DNA from: JAWXUK01 sp044432725
Lineage (GTDB): Bacteria > Bacillota > Clostridia > Oscillospirales > Oscillospiraceae
Direction of reading: 5' to 3'
Assembly: GCA_044432725.1 (NCBI GenBank)
Contig: JAWXUL010000013.1
Location: forward strand, 7,687-71,686
DNA length: 64,000 nt
Part shown: piece after piece, positions 43,568 to 51,127 of the stretch
Position numbering within the stretch: position 1 is the stretch's first letter
Layout: each line of letters starts with the position of its first letter
Notes under the pieces: generated by a model
The model's input: only the letters and a program-made list of their open reading frames with translations
What the model was told of the DNA's origin: nothing
Database searches by the model: none
Made by a program: the position numbers and the translations under genes

Positions 43568-45928
43568 TTATAAAAATATTTCTGGGAATTTTGGTTCGAT
43601 GATGTTATTTTTCCTGCAAGCTTCCGTGAAAATTGCCTGTAAGGCTTGCAGTTTTTCTTTATCTGTAGGACAAGTTTGCAGATATATTTGTATTTGCTCT
43701 TTTATTTCTTCCCCGAAAAAGGACAACATCACGCCTTGCATTTCTTTACAATATTCTTCGATGTTCTCTTGATTTTCCATTGTTTGAGCGTCTTTTAGTT
43801 TCTTTTCAATATACTTCTTCACCAAAAGATTCACATACTCTGCCAGTTTTAGATTGCCTTCTGCCGGTACAAGGTTCTGTAAGTCAGAGAATTTATCATC
43901 TAAAATCAGATCTAAGTCTTTGTTAATTTGATTCGTATTGTCTGCCTCTTCTATCTCAAATTTACGACAGAATTTGGTGAAATATCCTTTAATGATTTCA
44001 TAACGCTGTTCCTTTCCATTTTCAAAGTCTTCCATACTTCCGAATACATAAAGGTTTTGTTTCTGGAGCGTTTCTTGAATATGATTAAAAATTGCATCAC
44101 AAATCCCCTGATATTCTTCGTTTGTGTTGTTATTTTCGGCAGAAGGCAAGAATTCTTCTGGAGATGTGCAGATTTTTTGAGGAAGCACGTCCAAAGGAAG
44201 CACTCTACCCTCTTCAGCATATTTTTGAATTATTTTTATTTTGTTTAAAATAATAAAAAGAAATAGCTGAGTATCATAGCTTTTATTCACGGTGAGATAG
44301 TGAATGTTAGGTGTGCCTTTTTGCCCTGTACGAAAAATTCGCCCATTTCTTTGACTAAGCACAGCAGGGGTAAAAGGAAGGTCATAATGGATTAAATGTT
44401 GACAAAATTGAAAGTTTTGCCCTTCATTTGCGACAGAACTACAGATTAAAATGATAGGTTCATTGGAATTTTCACTTTGTTCCAGTACAGTTTTCTTAAA
44501 TTCCTTTAAGACATATAGAAAGTTGTTGCTTTTTTGGGTTTGTCCCGTAAAAAGAAACACTTTTCCTCCTTGAAACTTACATTTCAAGCTGTTTTCTAAA
44601 TGCTCGCAAGTAGAATGAAAATAGGAAAAAATAATGATACCATTGCTTTGATTTTCGACTTTATTCTTTTGAATCCTTTCAATTAGGCCTATTAAGTAGT
44701 TTAATTTACTATCATTGATGTGATCCCAATCCTTAAAGGAATCTTGTAAGTTCGTTATGCCTTTTTGAAAGTGAGTGGGGTCGTCAACCTCTTTTTCAAG
44801 ATCATCGACTAGAAGCGAAGATGATTCTTCGGCTTCTTTCATTTCCTCTGGTGAAAAAGATGGTGATTTCACTTGTTTCTCCACTTGTTTTTCCAGAGCG
44901 TAGAGGGAACTTGCAGCAATACGCCGTAAAAATCCAGTTCTATTTCCAAATACATATCGGTGTTCGTTCTTTTCTTCAGAGAAGTAAGTTGCACAGAGGT
45001 CATCGTTGATTTTTTGTTCTTTCTCTGATAATGTGATTTCGTGTTTGATAATTTTCAGCTGTAAGTGATGACAAGTGGCTTTTCGTTGGGCGGTGTGAGT
45101 GGTGACAATGGAATTATTTTCGATAACGGAATCTTCGACTTCTTCTGTGATATTTCGTTGGAGTAATTGAAAAATATGCTGTAAATCTGTTTCTTTGTTG
45201 TAAATAGGGGTAGCCGTCAGGAATATCCGTGGTTTTGACTGTAGATTTTCATTGTTTTGGGACGGTTCGTTCAATGCAATCAACGTTTGAACACCATGCC
45301 AAAAACTATTTTTGTTCCGTAAATAATGTGCCTCGTCTACGATCAAAATATCATATTTGAGATATTTTAATTTTTCTTTTAATTTTTCCTGTCTACTTTC
45401 TTCTATTTGAATTTCATTTATTAAAACATTGTTTTCCAGTGCATTTTCTTCCTCAATTCCAACTGTAGTGCCAGAATCACGAGGAATAAAATAAGAAAAA
45501 GGTAAAATAACATTTTTGACGTCTTTTTTATAGTTGGTACTAAGATGAATGCCGAACAAGTCAAACAATTCATTTTTCCACTGTTGACATAATTTATTGG
45601 GACAAACCACAAGAATAGAAAAATTATTTTTTCTACCATTTTGTAGCGCATTGCGACGACATTCTAATAATTGCTTTAAAATAATACCTGTTTCAATGGT
45701 TTTCCCCACACCGACTTCATCATTTATCAACAAATTATGTGTTCCATTCCATTTGTAATACCCATCTTCTTCTTGCCTTAATAATTGAAAGAAAGGTTTG
45801 TATTGATAGGGGTTGAAGAGAATGTCACGATGCTGGAAAGGGCTGACTTTTTCCGTGTTTTGATAAGGACTGCGAATATTTTGTGGGATTGCAAGCAGTG
45901 TTCGTTTGCTTTTTGTGTTATCGTCCAT
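43568..45928 (-). CDS. SNF2/HepA-type DEAH helicase-like ATPase of the accessory operon
   Basis: A 786-residue superfamily 2 ATPase. Motif I INDEVGVGKTIETG (Lys76, Thr77), Ia VVCPNKLCQQWKNEL, II DILIVDEAHYLRN (DEAH 198-201), III LTATPIYN (237-244); second RecA domain with IIIFSYFHSTCEHL, motif V SSVANEGQNFQ and motif VI QRNGRIFRTGQKG (526-538). The spacing and QRxGRxxRxGQ form are of the RapA/HepA/DrmD type, which track along DNA without strand separation. The C-terminal 200 residues are helical and unassigned. First gene of the operon with AAAGGAG site; the giant GHKL protein follows after 14 bases, so the two probably act together. No methylase or nuclease gene accompanies them. Confidence 0.9.
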   Translation of the reverse strand: MDDNTKSKRTLLAIPQNIRSPYQNTEKVSPFQHRDILFNPYQYKPFFQLLRQEEDGYYKWNGTHNLLINDEVGVGKTIETGIILKQLLECRRNALQNGRKNNFSILVVCPNKLCQQWKNELFDLFGIHLSTNYKKDVKNVILPFSYFIPRDSGTTVGIEEENALENNVLINEIQIEESRQEKLKEKLKYLKYDILIVDEAHYLRNKNSFWHGVQTLIALNEPSQNNENLQSKPRIFLTATPIYNKETDLQHIFQLLQRNITEEVEDSVIENNSIVTTHTAQRKATCHHLQLKIIKHEITLSEKEQKINDDLCATYFSEEKNEHRYVFGNRTGFLRRIAASSLYALEKQVEKQVKSPSFSPEEMKEAEESSSLLVDDLEKEVDDPTHFQKGITNLQDSFKDWDHINDSKLNYLIGLIERIQKNKVENQSNGIIIFSYFHSTCEHLENSLKCKFQGGKVFLFTGQTQKSNNFLYVLKEFKKTVLEQSENSNEPIILICSSVANEGQNFQFCQHLIHYDLPFTPAVLSQRNGRIFRTGQKGTPNIHYLTVNKSYDTQLFLFIILNKIKIIQKYAEEGRVLPLDVLPQKICTSPEEFLPSAENNNTNEEYQGICDAIFNHIQETLQKQNLYVFGSMEDFENGKEQRYEIIKGYFTKFCRKFEIEEADNTNQINKDLDLILDDKFSDLQNLVPAEGNLKLAEYVNLLVKKYIEKKLKDAQTMENQENIEEYCKEMQGVMLSFFGEEIKEQIQIYLQTCPTDKEKLQALQAIFTEACRKNNIIEPKFPEIFL

Positions 45929-45968
45929 AATGTTTCTCCTTTATGTGGGTATATTGTAAAAAAAGACG

Positions 45969-45984
45969 TATTATATCTATAATA
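45969..45984 (-). promoter_or_regulatory. Palindrome at the start point of the accessory operon
   Basis: TATTATA-TC-TATAATA, 7-bp perfect arms, beginning 7 bases after the -10 and so covering the likely start point. Candidate operator; regulator unknown. Confidence 0.5.
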
Positions 45985-45990
45985 TGTATT

Positions 45991-46019
45991 ATTATATATA
46001 AATTTGGAATTTTTGTCAA
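45991..46019 (-). promoter_or_regulatory. Consensus promoter of the accessory operon
   Basis: Minus strand TTGACA, 17 bases, TATAAT: full consensus, about 60 bases before the SNF2 gene. Confidence 0.88.
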
Positions 46020-46250
46020 GTAAAGGTAAAAGTGAATGATACAATTTACCATGTGAAATTGTAACATAAAGGTTTCACCTTATCATTCCCTTTTTCAAAT
46101 TCACAGAATCATTGTTTTCCTAAAAGGGACTTCCTGTGGTGGCACAAAGTTGAAATTTCAGCGTTATCCTGTGTGAATTGCCAAACACCAACGAAAGTGT
46201 CGTGATAGATTTTTAGCCAATTTAGAGGGCTCATTTTTCCGAATGGATTG

Positions 46251-46265
46251 TGAGGTATTGCCTCA
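46251..46265. repeat. Short intergenic palindrome, copy 3
   Basis: TGAGGTATTGCCTCA, at the right border of the accessory region, 22 bases from the tRNA terminator stem. Confidence 0.4.
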
Positions 46266-46286
46266 GCAATTCATAATAAGAAAGAA

Positions 46287-46323
46287 AAAAATCCATTTAT
46301 AACATAGTTATAAATGGATTTTT
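46287..46323 (-). terminator. Terminator of the tRNA-Thr-Tyr operon
   Basis: A 17-bp perfect stem (AAAAATCCATTTATAAC and complement) with an ATA loop and T-runs on both strands. Confidence 0.9.
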
Positions 46324-46329
46324 CTAATT

Positions 46330-46413
46330 TGGTGGTGGAGGTTGGATTTGAACCAACGAAGCTTGCGCAACGGATTTACAGTCCGTCCCCTTTGGCCACT
46401 CGGGAACTCCACC
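46330..46413 (-). tRNA. tRNA-Tyr (anticodon GTA)
   Basis: An 84-nt class II tRNA with long variable arm and CCA: acceptor GGTGGAG/CTCCACC, anticodon arm ACGGA-CTGTAAA-TCCGT, T-arm GTTGG-TTCAAAT-CCAAC. Confidence 0.95.
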
Positions 46414-46436
46414 CCGTATGAAATTGTAAAATGCTG

Positions 46437-46512
46437 TGGAGCTGGTGGACGGACTCGAACCCCCGACCTGCTGATTACAAATCAGCTGCTCTACCAACTG
46501 AGCTACACCAGC
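46437..46512 (-). tRNA. tRNA-Thr (anticodon TGT)
   Basis: A 76-nt cloverleaf with CCA: acceptor GCTGGTG/CACCAGC, anticodon arm GCTGA-TTTGTAA-TCAGC, T-loop TTCGAGT. Upstream partner of tRNA-Tyr in one transcript. Confidence 0.95.
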
Positions 46513-46557
46513 ATCAAGAAAATCACTTGTTAAAGTAATCACTCATCAGCAATATAT

Positions 46558-46586
46558 ATTCTATCACTCTTTATCTCTTTTGTCAA
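46558..46586 (-). promoter_or_regulatory. Promoter of the tRNA-Thr-Tyr operon
   Basis: Minus strand TTGACA, 17 bases, TAGAAT. Confidence 0.75.
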
Positions 46587-46633
46587 CAGTTTTTTGAAAA
46601 AAATTAAATATTTTTTTATTTTTATTTTTTATG

Positions 46634-46843
46634 CTATTTTTGGTCCTTTTTCTCTAATTTTTGCCGTTTTCCATCCTCTGAAACTAAGAAGGTATGATCC
46701 AGTTGTGCCACCAATGTTCCTTTCACTGAATCAATATATTCTCTGCGTAAAATATCCCGCTCCCCAATTTCTTCTGCTGTCAAGCTTCTTTCTTTGGCAA
46801 GTTTTGCCAGTTCATTGATTCTTCCCATTTTTTCTTCTGTCAT
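46634..46843 (-). CDS. DUF896 family protein (YnzC-like)
   Basis: A 69-residue helical protein. MTEEKMGRINELAKLAKERSLTAEEIGERDILRREYIDSVKG follows the DUF896 pattern (RINELxxKAKxxGLTxEExxEQxxLRxEYI), a helical hairpin found across Firmicutes and SOS-linked in Bacillus relatives. Start has GAGGAAAAG. Function unknown. Confidence 0.88.
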   Translation of the reverse strand: MTEEKMGRINELAKLAKERSLTAEEIGERDILRREYIDSVKGTLVAQLDHTFLVSEDGKRQKLEKKDQK

Positions 46844-46937
46844 TTCTTTTCCTCACTTTCTTGGGACATGCAAAAGTCCCCTTGATTCTTTCTTTCAAAT
46901 AAAATAGTAACTTAAAAATGATGACGAGAGTTTTTCT

Positions 46938-47708
46938 TTATACATACCGTCCCATAACCACCACTGTACGACCTTTTTTGGATTGCCCCCTCACCTCTTC
47001 TACCTTGCAGTTCCCTAAGCCACGACAAGTCAATAAATCCCCCTGTCCCACCAGAAAATCTGCTTTGCTGCATTCTCGGTGATTCACAAATACTTTTCCC
47101 CCAGAAATCAGCCCCACTGCCTTTGCCCGAGAGAGAGAGAAGCCTGTTGCTACCATCGCATCCAAACGTAGAGAAGCCACTGTGGATAGGATTTCTTTTG
47201 TGTTGATTTCTGGTACTTCCAAAAGAGGAATTTCTTTCAGAGAAATACTCTGTCTCCCCACAGATTCCCATTGGGATAAAATCAGCGATGCTGTTTCTTC
47301 TAGCACCACCACTTGACAACGATGGTCTAAAATCAAAATATCCCCCATTTTTCGCCGACTTAATCCCAAGCCCATCAATGACCCTAGGACATCTCGATGA
47401 CCAAGGCTATTGTGGCACGTGCCCTCTAAAAACACCAAGGGAACCTCTTCCATTTCCTCTTGCCAGTCTGGCAGAAAAGAACAAATTTTTCTCGTTGCCC
47501 CTTCATATCCTCCCCACCAACGGCAATTCTGATTGCCTATTTTTTCCAGAAGAAGAGAGAAGTCCCCTTGCTCTTCTGGAGAGAAAAAAGCTGTGGAGCT
47601 GGGAATATTTTTCTGTGCAGTCAGACTATATTTATCCAAAGCAGAAGCGAAAAGCATGCGACTTTCTTTGTCCCTACTATATTGATTTAATAATTGGCTT
47701 TTGTCCAT
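46938..47708 (-). CDS. ylmH: YlmH-type S4-domain RNA-binding protein
   Basis: A 256-residue protein: N-terminal domain with FFSPEEQGDFSLLLEKIG and the central GHRDVLGSLMGLGLSRRKMGDILI block, which is the YlmH signature, and a C-terminal S4 domain (STVASLRLDAMVATGFSLSRAKAVGLISGGKVFVNH). YlmH binds the ribosome with peptidyl-tRNA and acts in ribosome rescue in Bacillus. In many Firmicutes it lies in the sepF-ylmG-divIVA cluster; here it is alone. The ATG at 47706-47708 has AAAGGAAG; the frame extends 14 codons upstream without support. Confidence 0.92.
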   Translation of the reverse strand: MDKSQLLNQYSRDKESRMLFASALDKYSLTAQKNIPSSTAFFSPEEQGDFSLLLEKIGNQNCRWWGGYEGATRKICSFLPDWQEEMEEVPLVFLEGTCHNSLGHRDVLGSLMGLGLSRRKMGDILILDHRCQVVVLEETASLILSQWESVGRQSISLKEIPLLEVPEINTKEILSTVASLRLDAMVATGFSLSRAKAVGLISGGKVFVNHRECSKADFLVGQGDLLTCRGLGNCKVEEVRGQSKKGRTVVVMGRYV

Positions 47709-47822
47709 TCTTTTCTTCCTTTGTTCTAAAATTCTGTCCTTCACATACACTATCCAGAAACTTCCTTCTCTCTTCTCAGATTGATGGGAAGATGATTACG
47801 CCAGAAAGGCAGGTAAACTCCT

Positions 47823-48899
47823 ATGCCCCATAAAAACCCAAAAGGAAATCCCTATGGCTACAGCCTTTGCCTTGGACTCATTTCCGCTTTGTCTCTCTTT
47901 TTGCTTTCTGCATTTTTTTCCTCTCAAAATCCATTGTCACCAAAGGAAGACGACTATTTCCTCTCTGACACTGGCACAGAACGAGAGCCAGACAGCACAG
48001 AATCCTCTCCCATACTGGTACCAAGTTTTCATCAAAGCCCTAGCCCCATTGATGGGGCTGACCAGTCCATTGATATCACCCTATTGCGACAAACAGGAGA
48101 AGTAGAAACCCTCAGTCTGGACGCATATCTCTGGGGGGTTGTGGCAGCAGAAATGCCAGCCACTTTTCCACTAGAAGCGCTGAAAGCACAAACGGTTGCC
48201 GCCCGTAGCTATACAGGACTGCGTCTGGCCAATCCCAAACACAGCAACGCTGTTGTCTGTGACGACAGTGCTTGTTGTCAAGCCTATATCGATGTGTCAG
48301 AGCGTCTTCGTCTGTGGGGGACAGATGCCCCTTTTTATCAAGAACATCTCAGAGAGGCAATCAGCCAAACCAATGGACTTTATGTCCTGTATGAAGACCA
48401 GCCCATTGATGCACTTTTTTTCTCTTCCTCTAGTGGACAAACTTTAGAAGCCCAAGAGGTCTGGGGCACAGCTGTCCCCTATCTCCAATCTGTCCCCAGT
48501 CCAGAAGACCCAGACATCCCAAACTATCACAGCCAAGTGGTCTATACAGAAAGCGAACTGGCACTTTTGCTCCAAGAAAACTATCCACAAATCAAGCTAG
48601 GAAGCGACCCCAACACTTGGGTCAGCGCTATCCTTGCCGATTCTGCAGGAGGAGTGGCACAAATGACCTTAGGCGGTATCACCTTGACAGGGAGTCAATT
48701 ACGCAGTCTTTTTTCTCTTCGCTCCACCTATTTTACCTTAGATTATGAAAATAACAACTTTACCTTTTCTGTCACTGGCTATGGACATGGCGTGGGGATG
48801 AGTCAGTATGGGGCGAAGGCATTGGCAGACCAAGGCTATGCCTTTGACCAAATTCTCACTTGGTATTATGCTCATTGCTCGGTGGACTCCATTGGCTAA
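47823..48899 (+). CDS. spoIID: Stage II sporulation protein D
   Basis: A lytic transglycosylase anchored in the membrane that works in forespore engulfment. The 358-residue protein has an N-terminal membrane helix (about 13-32), a disordered Ser/Pro/Glu-rich stretch, and the SpoIID domain: LDAYLWGVVAAEMPATFPLEALKAQTVAARSY with the catalytic Glu110, FFSSSSGQTLEAQEVWG and the C-terminal VTGYGHGVGMSQYGAKALADQGYAFDQILTWYY. It marks a spore former. Its last 44 bases overlap the end of ymdB on the other strand; its start lies 114 bases from the divergent ylmH start. Confidence 0.95.
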   Translation: MPHKNPKGNPYGYSLCLGLISALSLFLLSAFFSSQNPLSPKEDDYFLSDTGTEREPDSTESSPILVPSFHQSPSPIDGADQSIDITLLRQTGEVETLSLDAYLWGVVAAEMPATFPLEALKAQTVAARSYTGLRLANPKHSNAVVCDDSACCQAYIDVSERLRLWGTDAPFYQEHLREAISQTNGLYVLYEDQPIDALFFSSSSGQTLEAQEVWGTAVPYLQSVPSPEDPDIPNYHSQVVYTESELALLLQENYPQIKLGSDPNTWVSAILADSAGGVAQMTLGGITLTGSQLRSLFSLRSTYFTLDYENNNFTFSVTGYGHGVGMSQYGAKALADQGYAFDQILTWYYAHCSVDSIG

Positions 48900-49668
48900 G
48901 ATCGCAACGCTTCACCCCCACGCACAGCCCAGTGTCCGTGTCAATGGAGAAAATACAAGCACCCAGTTTCTGTGGCCCTGTGGCAACCTGATATTTTCTT
49001 GGCATACCTCCCAGAAACAGATTCACCGATTGCTCTGGCAAAATCCCTAAGACAGAGTGAACTGGTCCTGTCATCCCAAGATCTGTCACAAAGCCTGTGC
49101 CTTTGGGCAAAACCTGTTGGTCTGCTGTGGGTACATGGGTATGAGTCCCCCATACAGCAGCCACTTTCCCATCAAAATGCCATCCAAAGGCGCCTTTTTC
49201 ACTGGTGGCTTCTCCATGAAAATCCACAAGCATAAAATCACAATCTGTTTCTCGCAAAATACGTTTGGCAACTTTAAAAGGCGAATCCAAATTCGCATTT
49301 AAATTCACCCGCCCCAAGAGATTCATGACACCAACCCGATGACCCAAGGGAGAATCCCAAACAGTCACCCCCTCGCCTGCCACACGTCCGGCATAGTTGG
49401 CAGGGCGAATGATATCCCGACAGCTATCCAAAAAATCTGCAATTTGAATCCGATTCCATGTGTGATTCCCTAGCGTGATGATGTCCACACCACAGTCAAA
49501 GACATCTCTTGCTTGGGCTGGGGTCACCCCCAGACCAGACACGTTTTCGCCATTTGCCACAACCATGTGAATTTCATGTTCTTTTTTCAGAGAGGATAAA
49601 TTTTCTCGCAAAAAAACCACGGCAGCTTCTCCTACGATATCGCCGATTGCTAAGACTCGAAAAATCAT
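48856..49668 (-). CDS. ymdB: YmdB-type metallophosphoesterase (TIGR00282 family)
   Basis: A 270-residue phosphodiesterase with dimetal-site blocks MIFRVLAIGDIVGEAAVVFL, VVANGENVSGLG, TLGNHTWNRIQI and VDFHGEATSEK...WGTHTHVPTADQ, the full family set. In Bacillus YmdB hydrolyses 2',3'-cyclic nucleotides and influences the choice between motility, biofilm and sporulation. Start has GGAGT. It is not next to rny as in many relatives; instead it converges on spoIID with 44 bp of shared coding sequence. Confidence 0.95.
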   Translation of the reverse strand: MIFRVLAIGDIVGEAAVVFLRENLSSLKKEHEIHMVVANGENVSGLGVTPAQARDVFDCGVDIITLGNHTWNRIQIADFLDSCRDIIRPANYAGRVAGEGVTVWDSPLGHRVGVMNLLGRVNLNANLDSPFKVAKRILRETDCDFMLVDFHGEATSEKGAFGWHFDGKVAAVWGTHTHVPTADQQVLPKGTGFVTDLGMTGPVHSVLGILPEQSVNLFLGGMPRKYQVATGPQKLGACIFSIDTDTGLCVGVKRCDLSQWSPPSNEHNTK

Positions 49669-49786
49669 GTCAAAACTCCTTTCCTTCCTATATCTTTATT
49701 GTATCTCTCTTTTTTTCCCTTGTCAAGAGGGGAACTGCCCTGTGGCAGAAGTCTAAAAAAGAGAAAAAGTTTTTTTCAAAAAACCC

Positions 49787-49815
49787 TTGACAAAATCCTT
49801 CAATCAGGATATAAT
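49787..49815 (+). promoter_or_regulatory. Promoter of tRNA-Val (GAC)
   Basis: TTGACA, 17 bases, TATAAT, full consensus, 13 bases before the tRNA. Confidence 0.88.
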
Positions 49816-49828
49816 GACACTTGTCTTT

Positions 49829-49904
49829 GGTCGATTAGCTCAGCTGGTAGAGCATCCCCTTGACGTGGGGAAGGTCACAGGTTCGAGTCCTGTATCGACC
49901 ACCA
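49829..49904 (+). tRNA. tRNA-Val (anticodon GAC)
   Basis: A 76-nt cloverleaf with CCA: acceptor GGTCGAT/ATCGACC, anticodon arm TCCCC-TTGACGT-GGGGA, T-arm ACAGG-TTCGAGT-CCTGT. Reads GUC and GUU. Confidence 0.95.
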
Positions 49905-49916
49905 ACTGAATAAAAC

Positions 49917-49949
49917 TATGGCTCGCTGTATAGTTGAGCCATATTTTTA
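49917..49949 (+). terminator. Terminator after tRNA-Val
   Basis: TATGGCTC pairs with GAGCCATA, 11-base loop, followed by TTTTTAT. Confidence 0.75.
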
Positions 49950-50001
49950 TGTAATTCAAAAATAAAAATTCGAAAAAGCTCCCTGAAAGGATGGTCTGCT
50001 C

Positions 50002-51006
50002 ATGAATTGTTCTAGCATTATGTGTAAAAAAACCATTGATGATGATTCTGTTTTCTGTAAATATTGTGGTGCACGTCAAGCTGCGCGTAACAAAGCGTCT
50101 TCAGGAGCTCCTAGCCCTCTCTTAAAAGTAAACACAGCAGCCTCTGCTGCCCCAAATGTAGCAAAAGAAACTTCTTCAGCCGTGCGTCCAAGCCAAGCTG
50201 CGCCAGAACCTACCACACACGCACCTCTCTTCGAAATCCCTACACCCCCTCGCTTTGACAGCGTGCCTGTGCCAGAACCTGTTCAGCTCCCAACAGAAGT
50301 CACCTCTCCCATGGACTTCTTCATCTATGCTGGCACTTTGAAGATTTACAAAGGCAACAGTGATGTGGTTGTGGTCCCTCCTGGTGTCACCTCCATTGGT
50401 TCCAAAGTCTTTGCAGACCATAAAAACTTGAGAGAGGTTTATCTTCCTGAAGGTGTGACCTCCATCAGCACAGAAGCTTTTGCAGGCTGTTCTGCCTTAG
50501 TGAAAGTCAACTTGCCCGAGGGCATCACCTCCATTGGCCCCAAAGCTTTCATGGATTGCACCGCCTTAGAGAAAATCCTTGTCCCTCGTTCCTTGCACAA
50601 AATATTGGATAAAGCATTCCAAAACTGTGCTTCTTTAAAAGAGATTTACCTCCATGATGATGTCACTTCCATCAGCTATTATGCCTTTGAAAATTGTACC
50701 TCTTTGGAAAAAATTCATATGCCTATGATGCTATTGGTTCTCTCTGAAGGAGTGTTCCAAGGTTGCACAGCCCTAAAAGGCATCGAACTCCACGAGGGGA
50801 TGAAAAATATCGAGCATCACGCTTTTGCCAGTGCTGGACTGGAATACATCGTCCTTCCCATGTCCCTCATCAATGTGGAAGAATACGCTTTCAGTGAAAT
50901 GCCAGCCCTTCAAGGGATTACAGTGCCTAAAACAGCCAAACTAGACAACTATACTTTTGTTGGTACCAATTTAATCAACAAAGGCACCATCAGATATATC
51001 ATGTAA
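50002..51006 (+). CDS. Zinc-ribbon protein with BspA-type leucine-rich repeats, cytoplasmic
   Basis: A 334-residue protein in three parts: an N-terminal zinc ribbon MNCSSIMCKKTIDDDSVFCKYCG (Cys3, 8, 19, 22), a Pro/Ala/Ser-rich linker (about 30-105), and about eight LRR_5 (BspA) repeats from residue 115 with the typical LPEGVTSISTEAFAGCSAL period of about 23 residues. No signal peptide or membrane helix is seen, whereas most BspA proteins are secreted; the zinc ribbon points to an intracellular protein. Start has AAAGGATGG. It follows tRNA-Val and ends at a strong terminator. Probably a protein-interaction module; partner unknown. Confidence 0.82.
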   Translation: MNCSSIMCKKTIDDDSVFCKYCGARQAARNKASSGAPSPLLKVNTAASAAPNVAKETSSAVRPSQAAPEPTTHAPLFEIPTPPRFDSVPVPEPVQLPTEVTSPMDFFIYAGTLKIYKGNSDVVVVPPGVTSIGSKVFADHKNLREVYLPEGVTSISTEAFAGCSALVKVNLPEGITSIGPKAFMDCTALEKILVPRSLHKILDKAFQNCASLKEIYLHDDVTSISYYAFENCTSLEKIHMPMMLLVLSEGVFQGCTALKGIELHEGMKNIEHHAFASAGLEYIVLPMSLINVEEYAFSEMPALQGITVPKTAKLDNYTFVGTNLINKGTIRYIM

Positions 51007-51053
51007 GGGACTCCTCTGGATTTATGTTTCTGGAAAGCTCCCTCCATCATATT

Positions 51054-51090
51054 AGCCCTCCTCTGATTACAAGTCAGAGGAGGGCTTTTT
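51054..51090 (+). terminator. Terminator after the LRR gene
   Basis: AGCCCTCCTCTGA pairs with TCAGAGGAGGGCT (13 bp), 7-base loop, TTTTT. Confidence 0.9.
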
Positions 51091-51127
51091 ACTTTTCTAT
51101 TAAAACAATCAGTGGAAAGTATCACCT

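Larger units (their letters stand above)
45929..46329. other. Intergenic region upstream of the accessory operon (401 bp)
   Basis: AT-rich. It holds the consensus promoter and a palindrome for the SNF2-giant operon, the palindromic repeat copy 3 and the tRNA terminator. About 46030-46250 shows no open frame or motif I can name. Confidence 0.6.

Noticed and set aside
36579..45928. DISARM, BREX or a restriction-modification system
   Set aside because: No methylase, DUF1998 protein, PglZ, phospholipase D or recognisable nuclease is encoded with the helicase.
46324..46542. Small frames on both strands over tRNA-Tyr and tRNA-Thr
   Set aside because: They translate tRNA genes, a common false call.
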